DNA from: Arthrobotrys musiformis
Taxonomy: Eukaryota > Ascomycota > Orbiliomycetes > Orbiliales > Orbiliaceae
Assembly: GCA_036971715.1 (NCBI GenBank)
Contig: JAVHJL010000003.1
Coordinates: forward strand, 2,728,001 to 2,792,000
DNA length: 64,000 nucleotides
Direction of reading: 5' to 3'
How positions within the stretch are numbered: position 1 is the first letter of the stretch; each line of letters starts with the position of its first letter. The translations under genes were made by a program, and so were the position numbers. The notes beneath the pieces are model-generated. The model was not told the origin of the DNA. It saw only the letters and a list, made by a program, of their open reading frames with translations, and searched no databases. This document shows positions 1-10,789 of this stretch, piece after piece.

Positions 1-8
1 CCGCCATC

Positions 9-641
9 ATGTCAGAAAATATCCCTGAAGCAATCCCCACGTCGATGGACCCGCAGTCCCATCGACCAAATAAGAAACGCGCTCTCTCGCCGTCCTCGGC
101 GCAAGCCGCACAAGTTGCCAGTCTTATGAAGAACCCCGAGCGCCATGTATCCGTTACGAAATCGCGTGAAAAGAGGCTCGCGCCGCCCCCAGAAATCGTT
201 GCCAATGTTCAGGGTTCCAGTGCTGGTGCCGGATCAGGTGAATTCCACGTCTACAAGGCTAGCCGACGGAGGGAGTACGAACGTTTGAAGATGATGGATG
301 ACGAGCTAAAAAAGGAAAAGGAGAAGGAGGAATTTGATACAAAGACCGAAGATTGGAAAAAAAAGGATGATGCCAAGACAGCAAAAAATAGAGCAAAGAG
401 GCAGAAGAAGAAGCTAGCGCAAGAGAAGAAGAAGGAGAGCGAAAGAACAGGGACACCGCAAATTGAAAGTGCCGATACCGAAGCCGATGATGCTGGTGCG
501 GATGGCGCCGCTGGTCCCACAGATGAGGAAGTGGGGCCTCAAATCAAGCTTATCAAGAACGCACAAGCATCGAATGGTGCATCGGGTGCACTTGCCCAAG
601 CAAATGTCAACAGGTCTATTGTTATATTCGATGATGACTGA
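9..641 (+). CDS. PRKRIP1-like spliceosomal protein (DUF1168)
   Basis: Single-exon gene of 210 residues. Residues about 50-95 carry the DUF1168 signature, KSREKRLAPPPEIVANVQGS followed by a glycine-rich stretch, an EFHVYK motif and RRREYERLK. A long lysine/glutamate-rich helix follows (about 95-145), then an acidic tail ending in FDDD. Human PRKRIP1 (C114) is the family reference. It is a nuclear protein bound in the catalytically active spliceosome, so a role in pre-mRNA splicing is the expected function. The ATG follows a good Kozak context (ccgccatc) but lies only 8 bases inside the window, so an upstream exon cannot be excluded. The gene converges on CCT3. Family assignment is confident; function is by homology. 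Confidence 0.9.
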   Translation: MSENIPEAIPTSMDPQSHRPNKKRALSPSSAQAAQVASLMKNPERHVSVTKSREKRLAPPPEIVANVQGSSAGAGSGEFHVYKASRRREYERLKMMDDELKKEKEKEEFDTKTEDWKKKDDAKTAKNRAKRQKKKLAQEKKKESERTGTPQIESADTEADDAGADGAAGPTDEEVGPQIKLIKNAQASNGASGALAQANVNRSIVIFDDD

Positions 642-742
642 TACCGCATAGTACTGAGTTTTGGGATTTGATTTTCTGGAGTTTCTGTCTCCGCATTCAG
701 CGATCACGATATCTGGAACCTAGGCCATTTCTTTTTTGTTTC

Positions 743-768
743 TTTTTTTTTTTTTTTTTTTTTTTTTT
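743..768. repeat. 26-T homopolymer run
   Basis: An unbroken run of 26 T lies between the convergent 3' ends of the PRKRIP1-like gene and CCT3. It is simple sequence in the shared 3' region and could be a polyadenylation-linked tract. The length may be unreliable in an assembly. Confidence 0.9.
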
Positions 769-876
769 CACTTCTTGTATTACTAGTAACCTTGACTACC
801 TTTGGGTATACAGATGCTTTTGGAGGTAACTGGTCAACAGGTCTAATTGATTCTAATCTTAGCCCAGAAACATCAT

Positions 877-2915
877 CTATTCTTCGGCACCACCTCCACC
901 ACCTTGCTTCCCGCTCTTCGCACCGCAAATTTCATCGACCCTCAACAGCAGGCAGGCAGACTTGATTCAAGTTAGCGTTATAGTTCCTAATGGGGAAATT
1001 GCAGGGGGTGAGTACCTCAATAGCAGTCTTCAAACTCTGGAGCTTGACTGCCTCTGGCTCCCACACGCCGTACTCGTGCATATCGATAATCTTGCCGGTA
1101 TCACCATTGATACCCCAGGTGACTCCACCCTCGGCATGCTTAGCTCGAAGTTGGGTCAAAACTCTAACTGGACTGGCACCGCAATTCTGGATGAGTGTCC
1201 TGGGAATGACCTCCATGGCATCGGCAACGGCCTTGTATGGCCATTGTTGAACACCCTCGACCTGCTTGGCGAGCTCCTGAAGCTTAACAGCAACAGCCAT
1301 TTCGGTGGCGCCACCTCCAGGGGAAAGCCTGGGATGGAAGAAGACGTTTCGAGCAACTGACATGGCATCCTGCAAGTTTCTTTCAATCTCGTTCAAAATA
1401 TCCTTCGACGGCCCTCGTAATAAGATTGTGCAGGCCTTAGGGTCCTCACACTTGGTAATAAAAGAGAAATATCTGTCACCTCGTTAGTAATCTGTCAATT
1501 CCCACATCCTAAGACCCAACTACATACTCGTCACCAATCTTCTCGATCTCGAAAAGCCCACACTTGTTGCCGACATCGGATTCTTGAAGGTCTTCAACCC
1601 TATTCACGATCGTAGCACCAGTGGCTCGTGCTATTCTGTTGTTGTCAGATTTGCGAACTCGTCTCAATGCGGTGACGTTGCCTTTGAGCAGGTAGTGTTG
1701 AGCAAGATCTAGCATAACGTCAGCACAGTCATATGACCTGCATGGGTTCCCTGTTTAATCGTACCTGATACTCCCTTCTCTGTGATGACCAAATCCGGCT
1801 TCAATGCTAGGATATGGTCGCAGAGGGCCTTCACCTGCTGTTCCTCAATCTCCAAGATCTTGTTCCAGTCTTCTTCTTTGGAAATTTCAATGTTTGTCTG
1901 CGATTCACCCTTCTTGTATTCCAATGGGCAGTCCAACAGGATGACCCTGGGGTTCTCTATCCTTCTCCTCATTTTTGGATGTGTAATGTCTTTATTTAGC
2001 ATAACACCGTCCAAAACCCTGCTATCCTCGATCTGACCACCAGGAATCTTCTCCACCCTAGCATATCTCTTGATGTCGACCTCCTTTTTTCCACCACCAA
2101 GATCAGCTGCAACCACTCGCACAGCCTTCAATGCCAAGTTGCACATTAGCTCGCTCCATCGAGAGACAAACTTGGTGCCGATTGATGAGGAAATCAACTT
2201 CATCATTTCTTCATCCGAAGTGACGTCAACAGGGACCGAGATCTTTTCGATAACCTCGAGGGCATCTGAAAGGGCCCTCTTGAAGGCTTGGATAATGGTA
2301 ACGGGGTGGATATGTCGTTCGAGATGGGGGAGGGCTTGGGCTAGAATCTCTCCGGCTATATCGTTCTCTCGTTAGCCTCTATACGGAGCGATTCTTCCTC
2401 TGGCAGGTTAGTATTTACCAAGGATAATGACTGTTGTAGTTCCATCGCCGACTTCCTCGTCCTAATTTCAACAATACTCAGCGGGTATCCACTATCTATA
2501 TTTTTCATCTTTCCATACCTGCGTCCTACTCAGCTCGATCATACTCTTTGCAGCTGGGTGAGCAACCTCGATTTCTCGTAATATTGCGTGACCGTCGTTT
2601 GTCAAAACGATACCACCCATAGGATCCAGCAACATCTTCAACATAGCTTTGGGACCGAGGCATGATCGAATAATATCCGCGACGCTAGATGGTTAATGAG
2701 GTCGTGGTTAGTTGAGGGGAGATTGTTGGGGGGTGTTCGGATGGAGGGGTATGGCTAACGTTTTCGCCGCAGTGATATTTGATAGCTGTGCTTTCCTGCC
2801 GGTTTGCCTTTCACCGGCTCCGGTGTCTACAGACGCCAGCAGTTAGATAGAGTCCGTATTCGATGCGTCCCAAGAGCTTTCGAAGCTTACTGAGCATAAT
2901 AACTGGAGCTTGCAT
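877..2915 (-). CDS. CCT3: T-complex protein 1 subunit gamma (CCT3)
   Basis: Gamma subunit of the cytosolic TRiC/CCT chaperonin, which folds actin, tubulin and WD40 proteins by ATP hydrolysis. The model has 8 exons: 2891-2915, 2760-2826, 2519-2684, 2419-2461, 1765-2355, 1528-1708, 1016-1472 and 877-960. They total 1,614 nt and close in frame at 537 residues, the usual family length. Visible hallmarks are the start MQAPVIML, NTGAGERQTGRKAQ, the nucleotide-binding DPMGG and GDGTTT motifs (Asp of GDGTT present), LSPGGGATEMAVAV near the C-terminus, and a Gly-rich tail GGGGGAEE. The start codon is on a 25-nt first exon that continues directly into the conserved N-terminus. Donors are GT; the last acceptor is CAAG. 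Seven short introns are a high number for a housekeeping gene. Confidence 0.97.
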
Positions 2916-3467
2916 CTTGGGCAGCTAGCTTCCAGGTACTATTCTAGATTTCTCGGCTGGATGGTCTGGGATTGTAGATACACGTGTAAGGCTCTCGTAT
3001 TTCCGGATGTCGAATATGAGGATGCAGGGAATAGTCGTGGATGAAGCTGGGGTCAGTTGAAGAGTAGTGGGGTTGAGGTGTACGCGGTTCAAAATTTTTG
3101 TGGTGGACACTGTCACAATCAAAGCTGTCTGGAAACGGCTATCGATAAAAGTGGGCGGTGATTCGGGCTGCAACACAGAAACGCATCAAAATGCAACGTT
3201 TTCTCGCGGGTTCGAAATCGATCCAGTTGGCATTTAATGTCACAAGTACAGGCCTCGCATTAGACATCTTGCAGTAGCCGCTCTCATATATAAAACATAC
3301 ACGCGCTTTGCAAAATACTTTAGACAACCTAGAACTATATTGGCACTTGTAAAAACTATTCAAGCTGAATACTTCGTACTATTTTTAAGCTGGCTTCCTC
3401 TCTATTAGGTATCATGTGTATCAGATTCTTGACAACGCTTTGATCTCTAGTTTCTCTCCTGGTGCCA
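2916..3467. other. Intergenic, CCT3 upstream region
   Basis: No credible gene. The first couple of hundred bases upstream of the CCT3 start should hold its 5' UTR and promoter. Short frames in both strands show no family motif. The right end grades into the AA9 relic, whose N-terminal half I could not find here. Confidence 0.5.
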
Positions 3468-4119
3468 TGGAAGGCAGTAATTCATTATACCCCCAATGTT
3501 GAAAACAGGGTATGCACATATCCTCGAAGCTCCTTGAAACAAATAGAAGAATTAACTAGCTGAGTTATAGGATTTACGTCGTTCAGGTAGAGATAATTGC
3601 TTTGCACGAAGCCTATATCAGAAAGGCCTAGTAAGCGATTTGGCTCACTATTGGTTCTTTGAGTGCTTTAAACTTACAAGATCGCTACCTAGACTCTATC
3701 TATCCTGCTCCCAATTCAATATCACGGCTCCACGAGACGAAATTTCTCTTCCAGGAGGCTTCGATTCCGTAAATGGGTATAACTTCGATGATCCAAGTAT
3801 CCATGCTAATGCATACGCTGGAATAACCGACTATAAAGTTCCTAGACCTGTGCTATAAGAAAAAGCACCACCAAACGCCCCAATCGTGCGCCCCAGTGGA
3901 AATTCCAAACCCGCTACAACTTTCAAGACCTCGACTACGAAATCTCGTACAAAGGAACCGGTGGTAACATCAACTCGACAAGCTAGCGGAGATGGTGATT
4001 CTTGCGTTGCTGGTGTGTTTGAGCGGTGCGGCGGTGAGGAGTATACTGGGTGTACAAAATACCCTCCAGAAACGACTTGTCGAACGCGAGATCGATGGTA
4101 TTCCCAGTGTTTCCCATAA
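3468..4119 (+). pseudogene. Decayed AA9 polysaccharide monooxygenase with CBM1
   Basis: Remnant of a secreted copper-dependent AA9 (former GH61) cellulose monooxygenase with a C-terminal cellulose-binding CBM1. Pieces in order: WKAVIHYTPNVEN (3468-3506), a probable old intron, IYVVQVEIIALHEA (3572-3613, compare the AA9 consensus YLLRHEIIALHxA) ending at a TAG, then after a frame change LYLSCSQFNIT (about 3697) continuing to ITDYKVPRPVL. A TAA stop at 3856-3858 follows, and then the same frame stays open through a Thr/Ser linker into a full CBM1 with CGGEEYTGC, TTC and WYSQCFP, ending at a TAA. No signal peptide, N-terminal copper-binding His or first half was seen. Frame change plus in-frame stops argue for a pseudogene. 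The CBM1 identification is the firmest part; the 3468 piece is the weakest. Confidence 0.75.
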
Positions 4120-4241
4120 ACTCTCATATTAGGGCGCGTAAGTCTAAAACAAATCGGCGGCATGTAGTGCGTTCATGTAAAGATAAATAAATTTTGGGGG
4201 TCCTTTTTGGCATCGCACGCCCTTTATTTATCGTGCTGTCG

Positions 4242-5299
4242 TTACGGTAAGCCGACTCCAGTTTTGCCGAAGTATGCGCATATCGCTTTGCTTCTCGATT
4301 GTAGGCAGTAGTGAACAACTCTGATGTTTTCGGCGTCCGGATCGTATCTAGCTATCTGGTTCAGATCGCCATTTCTAGGGAGATATAGAACAATGTCTGA
4401 TGAAATATTTCGGGCCGCCGTGTAAATCTCCGCGCTATTATCAATTAGAATCACTCTAGTTTAGGATAACGGGTAACCCAAGACTCACCCCCCATATGTC
4501 ATTTGTTCCAAGTCGAATACTTGTTCATATTTGTAACTCGGTCCTCCCCAAGGGGGACTTAAAAAAACAGCACCAACTTCAACATCTCCTTTCCAATTTT
4601 TTGCAAACTCGAAAAAATCGGCTTTCACAAATTCGATCTTGTCTTCCACACCGTATATTCTGGCATTGTGCTTTGCACATTCAATCGTTGCTTCGTCGTG
4701 ATCTAGGGCAATGACTCTTTCGCATTGGGGTGAAAGTGCAAACTGTATCGCGTTTCCTCCAACTCCACAGAATGCGTCCAAGATAACTTGCGGTTTCGCT
4801 AAGGCTGGTGGTAGTATGTGCCGCGCAATCTTTCTGGCGACAGATTCGGGGGTTACGCTGTAGAAGCCTTCGTCCGTGATCCAGATTCCTTCATCCCAGA
4901 GTGAAAACAACGAGTATCTTTGATGCCAGTAGCTACATTAAGGCTAAATCAGTTACTTTTTCCTGCAGTGATGTGTTTTAAGACGACGTACTTTAGTAGA
5001 TCCCATGGAATACTATCCCGTGTGTATTGATTGACTCCCACAGGAAGGACCTCTTCATTGATTTTACGCTTTTTCCCGCGGCCTGAGTCGTCGGCGCCAT
5101 TGGTTTCGTATGCGTCTGTGCTATTCCGCTTCATGTTGACGGGGCCGACGTTGTGCAGTGATGGTACTTCCTGGCCGACTAAGTAGGTGGTTTGGGAAGG
5201 GTTTGTTGTGCAGGGAAACTTTGTAATGGAAACCTTTAAATCGCAAATGTTTGTCGCATCTTTCTTGTCCTTCACCCCAGACTTCTTTCCTTCCACCAT
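4242..5299 (-). CDS. TGS1: Trimethylguanosine synthase (snRNA/snoRNA cap hypermethylase)
   Basis: SAM-dependent methyltransferase that converts m7G caps of snRNAs and snoRNAs to m2,2,7G in the nucleus/nucleolus. Three exons (4992-5299, 4489-4932, 4242-4434) close at 314 residues. SAM-binding motif I reads ILDAFCGVGGNAIQFA and the catalytic motif IV reads LSPPWGGPSY. The family-typical YWHQRYSLFSLWDEGIWIT is formed by joining exon 1 to exon 2, and MTYGG joins AEIYTAARNI across intron 2. The N-terminal roughly 100 residues are basic and poorly conserved. An alternative start at Met56 (position 5134) is possible. The gene is divergent from TLS1 across 113 bp, and its 3' end faces the AA9 relic. 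Family assignment is secure. Confidence 0.93.
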
Positions 5300-5412
5300 C
5301 CGCCAACCTCATCGTCGCCGCCACCATCGAAACCCAGCATCACCAAAAAATACACCTCACCAACTATCCACTGAGTTTGGTTCTGGGTCGCCTATACGGT
5401 ATAAGCATTATC
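5300..5412. promoter_or_regulatory. Divergent promoter TGS1 / TLS1
   Basis: Only 113 bp separate the TGS1 and TLS1 start codons, so both 5' UTRs and any core promoter elements must sit here or overlap the genes. The sequence is pyrimidine/AC-rich on the plus strand (many CACC and CATC words) with no TATA box. Position is seen; bidirectional promoter function is inferred. Confidence 0.55.
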
Positions 5413-6616
5413 ATGGAGCTGGACGCCGCTCAGCCTCCAGCAGACCCTTTTACACATACATTCAAAGCGAGAAAAAATCGGCCTGGTCGCCAAATCAGGA
5501 ATCGGGACGAAGAGAAAGATGCTACAACTGATGTAAAGGCTTCAGACGTGCCGCAACCAACTGAAGGAGACGATAAAGATGTAATAGCAACGATGATTTC
5601 GAAAGAGGATGCTATGGACGAAGACGAGCCATCGGTGTCTATGGCTGAAATCCTGCGCCTGCGAAAGCAAGCAAAACCCAAAAAGGGAGGGCTGGATTTC
5701 ACGGTGGATAGGAGAGCGAAAACACCAACTGCTGAGGAAGAAGAGGCAATGGCAGAGAAGGACGCTGTCGACAAAGAGGTCAACGCTGTCGTCAACCGCT
5801 TTACGGGCCAGACCGGCGCCATTGTCGATGTCAACGAGCATATGTAAGGATTCGCCACCGAGTTCCCATTGCAGTTTTCGAAGGCACGGCTTGCTAACCA
5901 CATTGTCAGGATGAAGTATATTGAATCAGAACTCGCCAAGCGCAGGATGACTGATGCCTCGCTACCTATCCCTACAAGCGATGATAGCGACACCGACATC
6001 AAAAGAGTCTTTCCCGCCCCTCTAACATCTACGAAAATATCCGAGCGGAGAATTGGGAAATGGCCTATCAGACCAGATTTTCGTGGTGCAACACTCGGAA
6101 AACTGCAAGAGATTGACCTTGGTGCTGAGAGTACGCGTAAGAACGTCGAGAGGACCGAGGAGGCAAAGAGACGTATTGAAGCTGGCGAGGCATTCAAGGA
6201 GCCAGAACCGGAGGATCCCAAAAAGAAGAGACGCGGCAAGAGGAGAAGAAACAGCATGGATATTGAACGAGATAAATTGGTCGAAGAAGTTTTGAAAGAG
6301 TCAAGACGTAGGTTTCTCTCCTGCCTTACCATAATTTCCTAACTTTACTAACGATTTCTTAGTGGATATCTACGAGGAACCAGACCCGACGACTAACAAA
6401 ACGCAAGCTGAAGAAGATGACTACGCTGCAGACGACCGAATTGCGGAGCAGTTTAGGCGGGAGTTCATGGACGCGCTCAATGCGAGGAGAAGGGGCAGAG
6501 CTAACAACAACAAGAAGAAGGACGATCCAAAGCGGCCTAGAGGACCGAAGCTTGGAGGAAGTAGAGCCGCAAGGGCTGCTATGCGAGAAAGCGAAAGAGC
6601 TGCAGGGAAAAGATAA
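5413..6616 (+). CDS. tls1: Tls1/C9orf78 (HCA59) family splicing factor
   Basis: Member of the Hep59/C9orf78 family. Fission yeast Tls1 is a spliceosome-associated protein needed for correct splicing of telomere and heterochromatin regulators; human C9orf78 is spliceosomal. Three exons (5413-5843, 5910-6307, 6363-6616) close at 360 residues. The family core spans the first splice junction, VDVNEHMMKYIESELAKRR, and is preceded by EILRLRKQAKPKK and NRFTGQTGAIVDV. The middle and C-terminus are Arg/Lys-rich (KKKRRGKRRRN and repeated RAARAAMRESERAAGKR), as expected for a nuclear RNA-processing factor. The chosen ATG is the first in the frame after the TGS1 divergent spacer. Confidence 0.9.
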
Positions 6617-6767
6617 GACTCTGCTAGTTTTACTAATTTGGCGTTGGTGGTTTTGATTCATGGGGGAGGGTACTGTAACAATACTTGGATACGTCTTGCA
6701 TTCGTTCTTTTGTTTATAAGGGGAACAATCTGCATCTTGCGTGTGTATACTAGGTCATGGGCACAAA

Positions 6768-7730
6768 CTAAGCCCTTTTCCAGGCTTGATCAACCTCTCC
6801 ATGTCTATCTGTATCCGCCTTTTTGATTCCTCGCCTTCGCTCCTTCTTTTCTACAGTGCTAATGCCCAATTCTTTATCCCGATTCTCAAGCGCCGTTCTT
6901 AGCCCTGATGGAACCTGATCCTCCTTTGTGTACGTTGACATGAGCTGCGGCTCACCCATTGGGACATCGTGCCTATCCACCTGCCAGAGATGGTATGTTT
7001 TTCCATACATCTTGATAAGGTCTTTCATCTCTGCGTCCTCAAGTACGTTCCAAGCCGCAGCGGGGATCGGCGAAATCGAAGGCTGAGGCATGGCCAAGAT
7101 TCCCGATTTGACCTCGAAGTTGTGAGTATGCCAGGGCTTCTTTTCGGTGTCCGGGAGAGTTGAGAATATTTTCTCCGTGATTAGGTATTCGACTACGTAT
7201 TAAATTAGATCAGTAGGTGTATTCATATCAACTTTATTGATTGGAGGGATTCTTGAAGCCAAGGCACCCTCAAGAGAACTACTTACTCCCGATAAGCCGG
7301 GCACCCTGTTCGTGTGAATCGAAAATAAGGCACTGGCGCATATCTGAAAAGGAAGATGGAATCAATTTGGTGGTGCATTATTGGGTTTCCGTGTCAATTA
7401 AATAAGTCTGTAACATACCTTCCCCGAGCGGTGAACAGAAATGGTGTGCCGATGTCCACCTAGAGGGATCGTTCACGTACACGTGGATGCCGTGAAGCCA
7501 TGCACTATGAAAAGGGAAAATAGAATTGGAACCATGAGCATTTTTTGTAAAACATCTAGCATCTTCACCCTAGGGCTCGGAACAGTGTTTACCAGACGTT
7601 TGAGACCGGCCCATTACCCTGAATGAGTAAATTAGTTATACGTAGGAGGTCCCTATATCTTGAACAAGCTCCAGAGACTTACAGTAAATGCATTCTTTCC
7701 AGCTATAGCACCAGCAATTGTAGAGGCCAT
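6768..7730 (-). CDS. DUF1264 protein, oil body-associated protein 1-like
   Basis: Five exons (7683-7730, 7593-7618, 7419-7504, 7287-7343, 6768-7192) close at 213 residues. The join reveals the family pattern AHHFCSPLGEDMRQCLIFDS, then ARLIGIEYLITEKIFSTLP and KKPWHTHNFEVKSG, then YGKTYHLWQVDRHDVPMGEP. Plant OBAP1 proteins localise to oil bodies; fungal members are abundant but functionally unassigned. The conserved His, Cys and Trp residues are all kept, so the gene looks intact. Exon 2 is only 26 nt. The C-terminus is strongly charged (KKERRRGIKKADTDRH), which is unusual relative to the plant proteins. It is convergent with TLS1, about 150 bp apart. Confidence 0.85.
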
Positions 7731-8295
7731 TTCGTATCAGTGTGGGTTTTGTTTTTCACCAAAGAACGAAAAATAATCCGCTAGATAAAAGTATACTCGT
7801 CCAAATATATTGAATTCTGGTTCGACAAGTTGAGCTATCATATCAATTTGAATATTCGAATACGAAGCACCTCCACCCAAGGATTGAAATTGAAGCATTT
7901 ATATAGATTTTGGTTCTCCAGATCGATAGCTAGAGTACCGACGACGTCATGCGCATCACACACCCAAGGTTCGCCTGGTCCCGAGGCTGCCGAAGATTAC
8001 ATGATTATGTATCTACGGTACACGTACACACCATATATAATTCCTAGATATAAGGTATCTAGTTGATATACATATGTAGATTCGATGATTCGGTATAGAG
8101 GGTCGTGGCACAAGATACATGCAAGGGGCTTAGCGCGTAGACGGAAATACTTTCATTCATTTATCAACTATCTCAAGAATTAGACGAGGGACTATCGCAA
8201 ACCTAATTTACTGTATACTAATCTGGAGATACATAATCAATTTTGCCACACTATCGCACCAGAGATGATGTCGACAACACACCCATTGTTGCAAT
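7731..8295. other. Intergenic, OBAP1-like upstream / amidohydrolase downstream
   Basis: AT-rich spacer with no supported gene. It holds the 5' region of the DUF1264 gene and the 3' region of the amidohydrolase. Confidence 0.5.
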
Positions 8296-9838
8296 TTACA
8301 AAACTGGCCAGCGGCCCTTGATCGTCTGCTTCAAACCGGCCCTTTCCACTATCTCCCGGGCATGCTTTTTTGCCTTGATCATAATATCCTCTTCATCCAT
8401 TGTTGTCAACTTCCCATCTTTAACCAGGACTTTCCCATCCACAACAACCATCTCAACATCCCGTCCTGTAGCCGTGTAGACAATTGTACTAATCGGATCG
8501 AACGAGGGCGTCAAATGCAACTGCCTTAGATCTATAGCCACAAAATCTGCCCTTTTACCAATCTCGAGTGACCCAATCTCCTTCTCTAACCCCAAAGCCT
8601 TGGCCCCGTTGATCGTTGCCATTTCCATGACAGTCTCCGCTGGTACAACCGTCGGGTCGTAGTGGGTAGCTTTATGAATGATAGCTGCAAGCTTCATCTC
8701 TTGAAGCAAATCATTCGAGTTGTTACACGGAGCGCCATCGGTTCCTAACCCTACATTGACCTTGGCATCGAGCAACTCTGGAACCCGAGCGAATCCCGAG
8801 GCAAGCTTGGAGTTCGATGTAGGACAATGTGCCACGTGAGTCCCTGTTTCGTGAAGAAGTTGGATATCATTGTCGTCCAGGTGAACCATGTGAACAAGAA
8901 CAGTCTTTTCTCCAAGCAGGCCGACTGATTGACAGTACGTCATTGGTGTGTGACCGACAGAGGCGTAAAATTCTCGATCCGCGCGCACTTCGGCACAGTG
9001 CATTGTAATTGGGATATTCTTGGATCTCGAAACTTCTGACATTTCTTTGAGAAGATCGTCGGATACGCTGCGACGGGATAGCGTCAGTTACATATTGAAT
9101 ATCATGTTGTTGGTGCTGCGAATAAACTTACCCTGGTGGAGTCCTTGCACCGAACCAAACTTTAATCCGCCCATCTGCCTTGCCATCCCATTTCTCGTGC
9201 ATCTCAATTGCCCCCAAGAGGCTCTGCTCACGAGTTTCAACAAGGCCAGGGTGCATCATTCTCTTCTCCTCCGTTGCATATTTTCCAACATCCATGACAA
9301 TTTTTCCGAGGCACCCTCGGATTCCGCTCTCGTCGACAGCCTTTGCAAGTCCATCGAATCCGTATCTATCCGCGAACTATAAAATCCAAGTGTGTAATTT
9401 ACTAGAAGGTCAGCTGGGATCCACAAGTATTAAATCAGTGAAACAGTGACTTTGGGAAGGAAATACCATGCTCTCCAAGAAACACGTTGTTCCGGATTTC
9501 AACATTTCAGCAATTGAGATCTTGGCCGCAACTTCTCCATCTTCAGCGGTAAAGTTGCCTTGGAGGACCCAGATACGGTCGCAAAGCCATCCGATCAATT
9601 CAAGGTCATCCGCCGCCCCTCGGAGAAGGGTTTGAGCTGTATGCATGTGGGTTGATATCAAGCCCGGGAAGATGACGCGCCCAGTGAGGTCGGTGACATC
9701 TTCCTCTGGGTATTTTTCAGCAAGAAGGGCTGCCTTCCCAATGTCAACGATTGAATTGCCTTGAACTAAGATTGCGCCGTCTTTGATAATCTCTCGTCTG
9801 TCATTGACAGTCACAATTGTGCCGTTTGTGTACAACAT
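8296..9838 (-). CDS. Amidohydrolase (MtaD/SAH deaminase-like)
   Basis: Metal-dependent hydrolase of the amidohydrolase superfamily, closest in layout to 5'-methylthioadenosine/S-adenosylhomocysteine deaminases and chlorohydrolase-like enzymes. Three exons (9467-9838, 9132-9376, 8296-9067) close at 462 residues. Metal and substrate motifs in order: GRVIFPGLISTHMHTAQ (first metal-binding histidines), TMHCAE (His), LVHMVHLDD, HCPTSNSKLASG, and VGLGTDGAPCNNSND (the catalytic Asp of the TDG motif). The C-terminal small beta domain reads EIGSLEIGKRADFVAIDL. There is no signal peptide, so it is probably cytosolic. Substrate cannot be read from sequence; adenosine derivatives or another N-heterocycle are the family candidates. 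No neighbouring gene hints at a pathway. Confidence 0.88.
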
Positions 9839-10789
9839 TTTGTGTAAATCGAATATGTTGATATTGATAGTATAGTATACTACAAGTATAATATTATGGC
9901 CGTAGCGTGCTAGTTTTGATTCGAGTGGTTTTATTGGTATGTCTAAAGATCTGGACAGGAGGTTTTCAGAACTTCGACGAGGGGTGTCATCATATTTAAA
10001 ATCTAGACTTTGGCCCGATCGCGGGCCTGAAGTATGTAGTAAAATTTGGGGGTCTCATATCCTCAATTCAGATTTGGGCTAAGAAAAATACAACACGGAC
10101 GGGTCCGTCCGCGTGTTGCGCCCAGCATCCGCAGATCTGCGAGATCAAGCGTCAAGATATTCAGCCGCTGGCTGAGAGGCTTAACGCATCTGAAAATGTT
10201 TCTTTTACTAAAAACCCCCGAAGATAAAGATTTTGCTTTTCTATGCAGAGGCCACGGCGGATAGGCCACCCAATCGTTAAGCTGATATCGATACTAAGGT
10301 CCTTCATGCTTCAGTAAGCTAGGTACTCTCCACTGAATAGCTTAATAGTATATACGGCGTGGTGTAGTCTAGGTACGTACGTATCGGTACAAGAAGAACT
10401 AAGCGGTCTACAACCAGGTCAGAATCGGTGCATGCAGTTCCATCATTCTAAATTGCGGAACAGTTGGTGTTGAAATTAACTATTCTCGTGCGTAGCGATC
10501 TCGAGTTACCTAGATCGAGTTTTTAGCGTGCGCGCCATGCTCCTGTTTCTATCGACCGCGTAGATCGTGAGCATCGACGATATGAAAACCCATTACAAAC
10601 CAAACTATGGGCTCAGAATATCTCTCTCTTCTCATAACAAAGATGGGATCTCAATCGCTGTGCCCGGGAACTCAGGCCGTATACTTTCTTTCATTTTCTA
10701 CTTGACTATATTTCCACAGTACCAGTCTATATATTTCTATCACAGAAGCCGCAGCTATATAGAAACCAGCAAAGCCCGGATTTACCGTT
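9839..10789. other. Intergenic between amidohydrolase and GH16 (divergent promoters)
   Basis: A 951-bp spacer between two divergently transcribed genes, with no credible coding frame. A TATA-like tatatattt lies at about 10728-10736, roughly 55-60 bp upstream of the GH16 start codon, but could equally be AT-rich leader. Confidence 0.45.

Noticed and set aside
5430..6332. 300-codon minus-strand frame antisense to TLS1
   Set aside because: Ser/Leu/Phe-rich shadow of the Lys/Glu-rich TLS1 exons; the plus-strand protein has clear family motifs.
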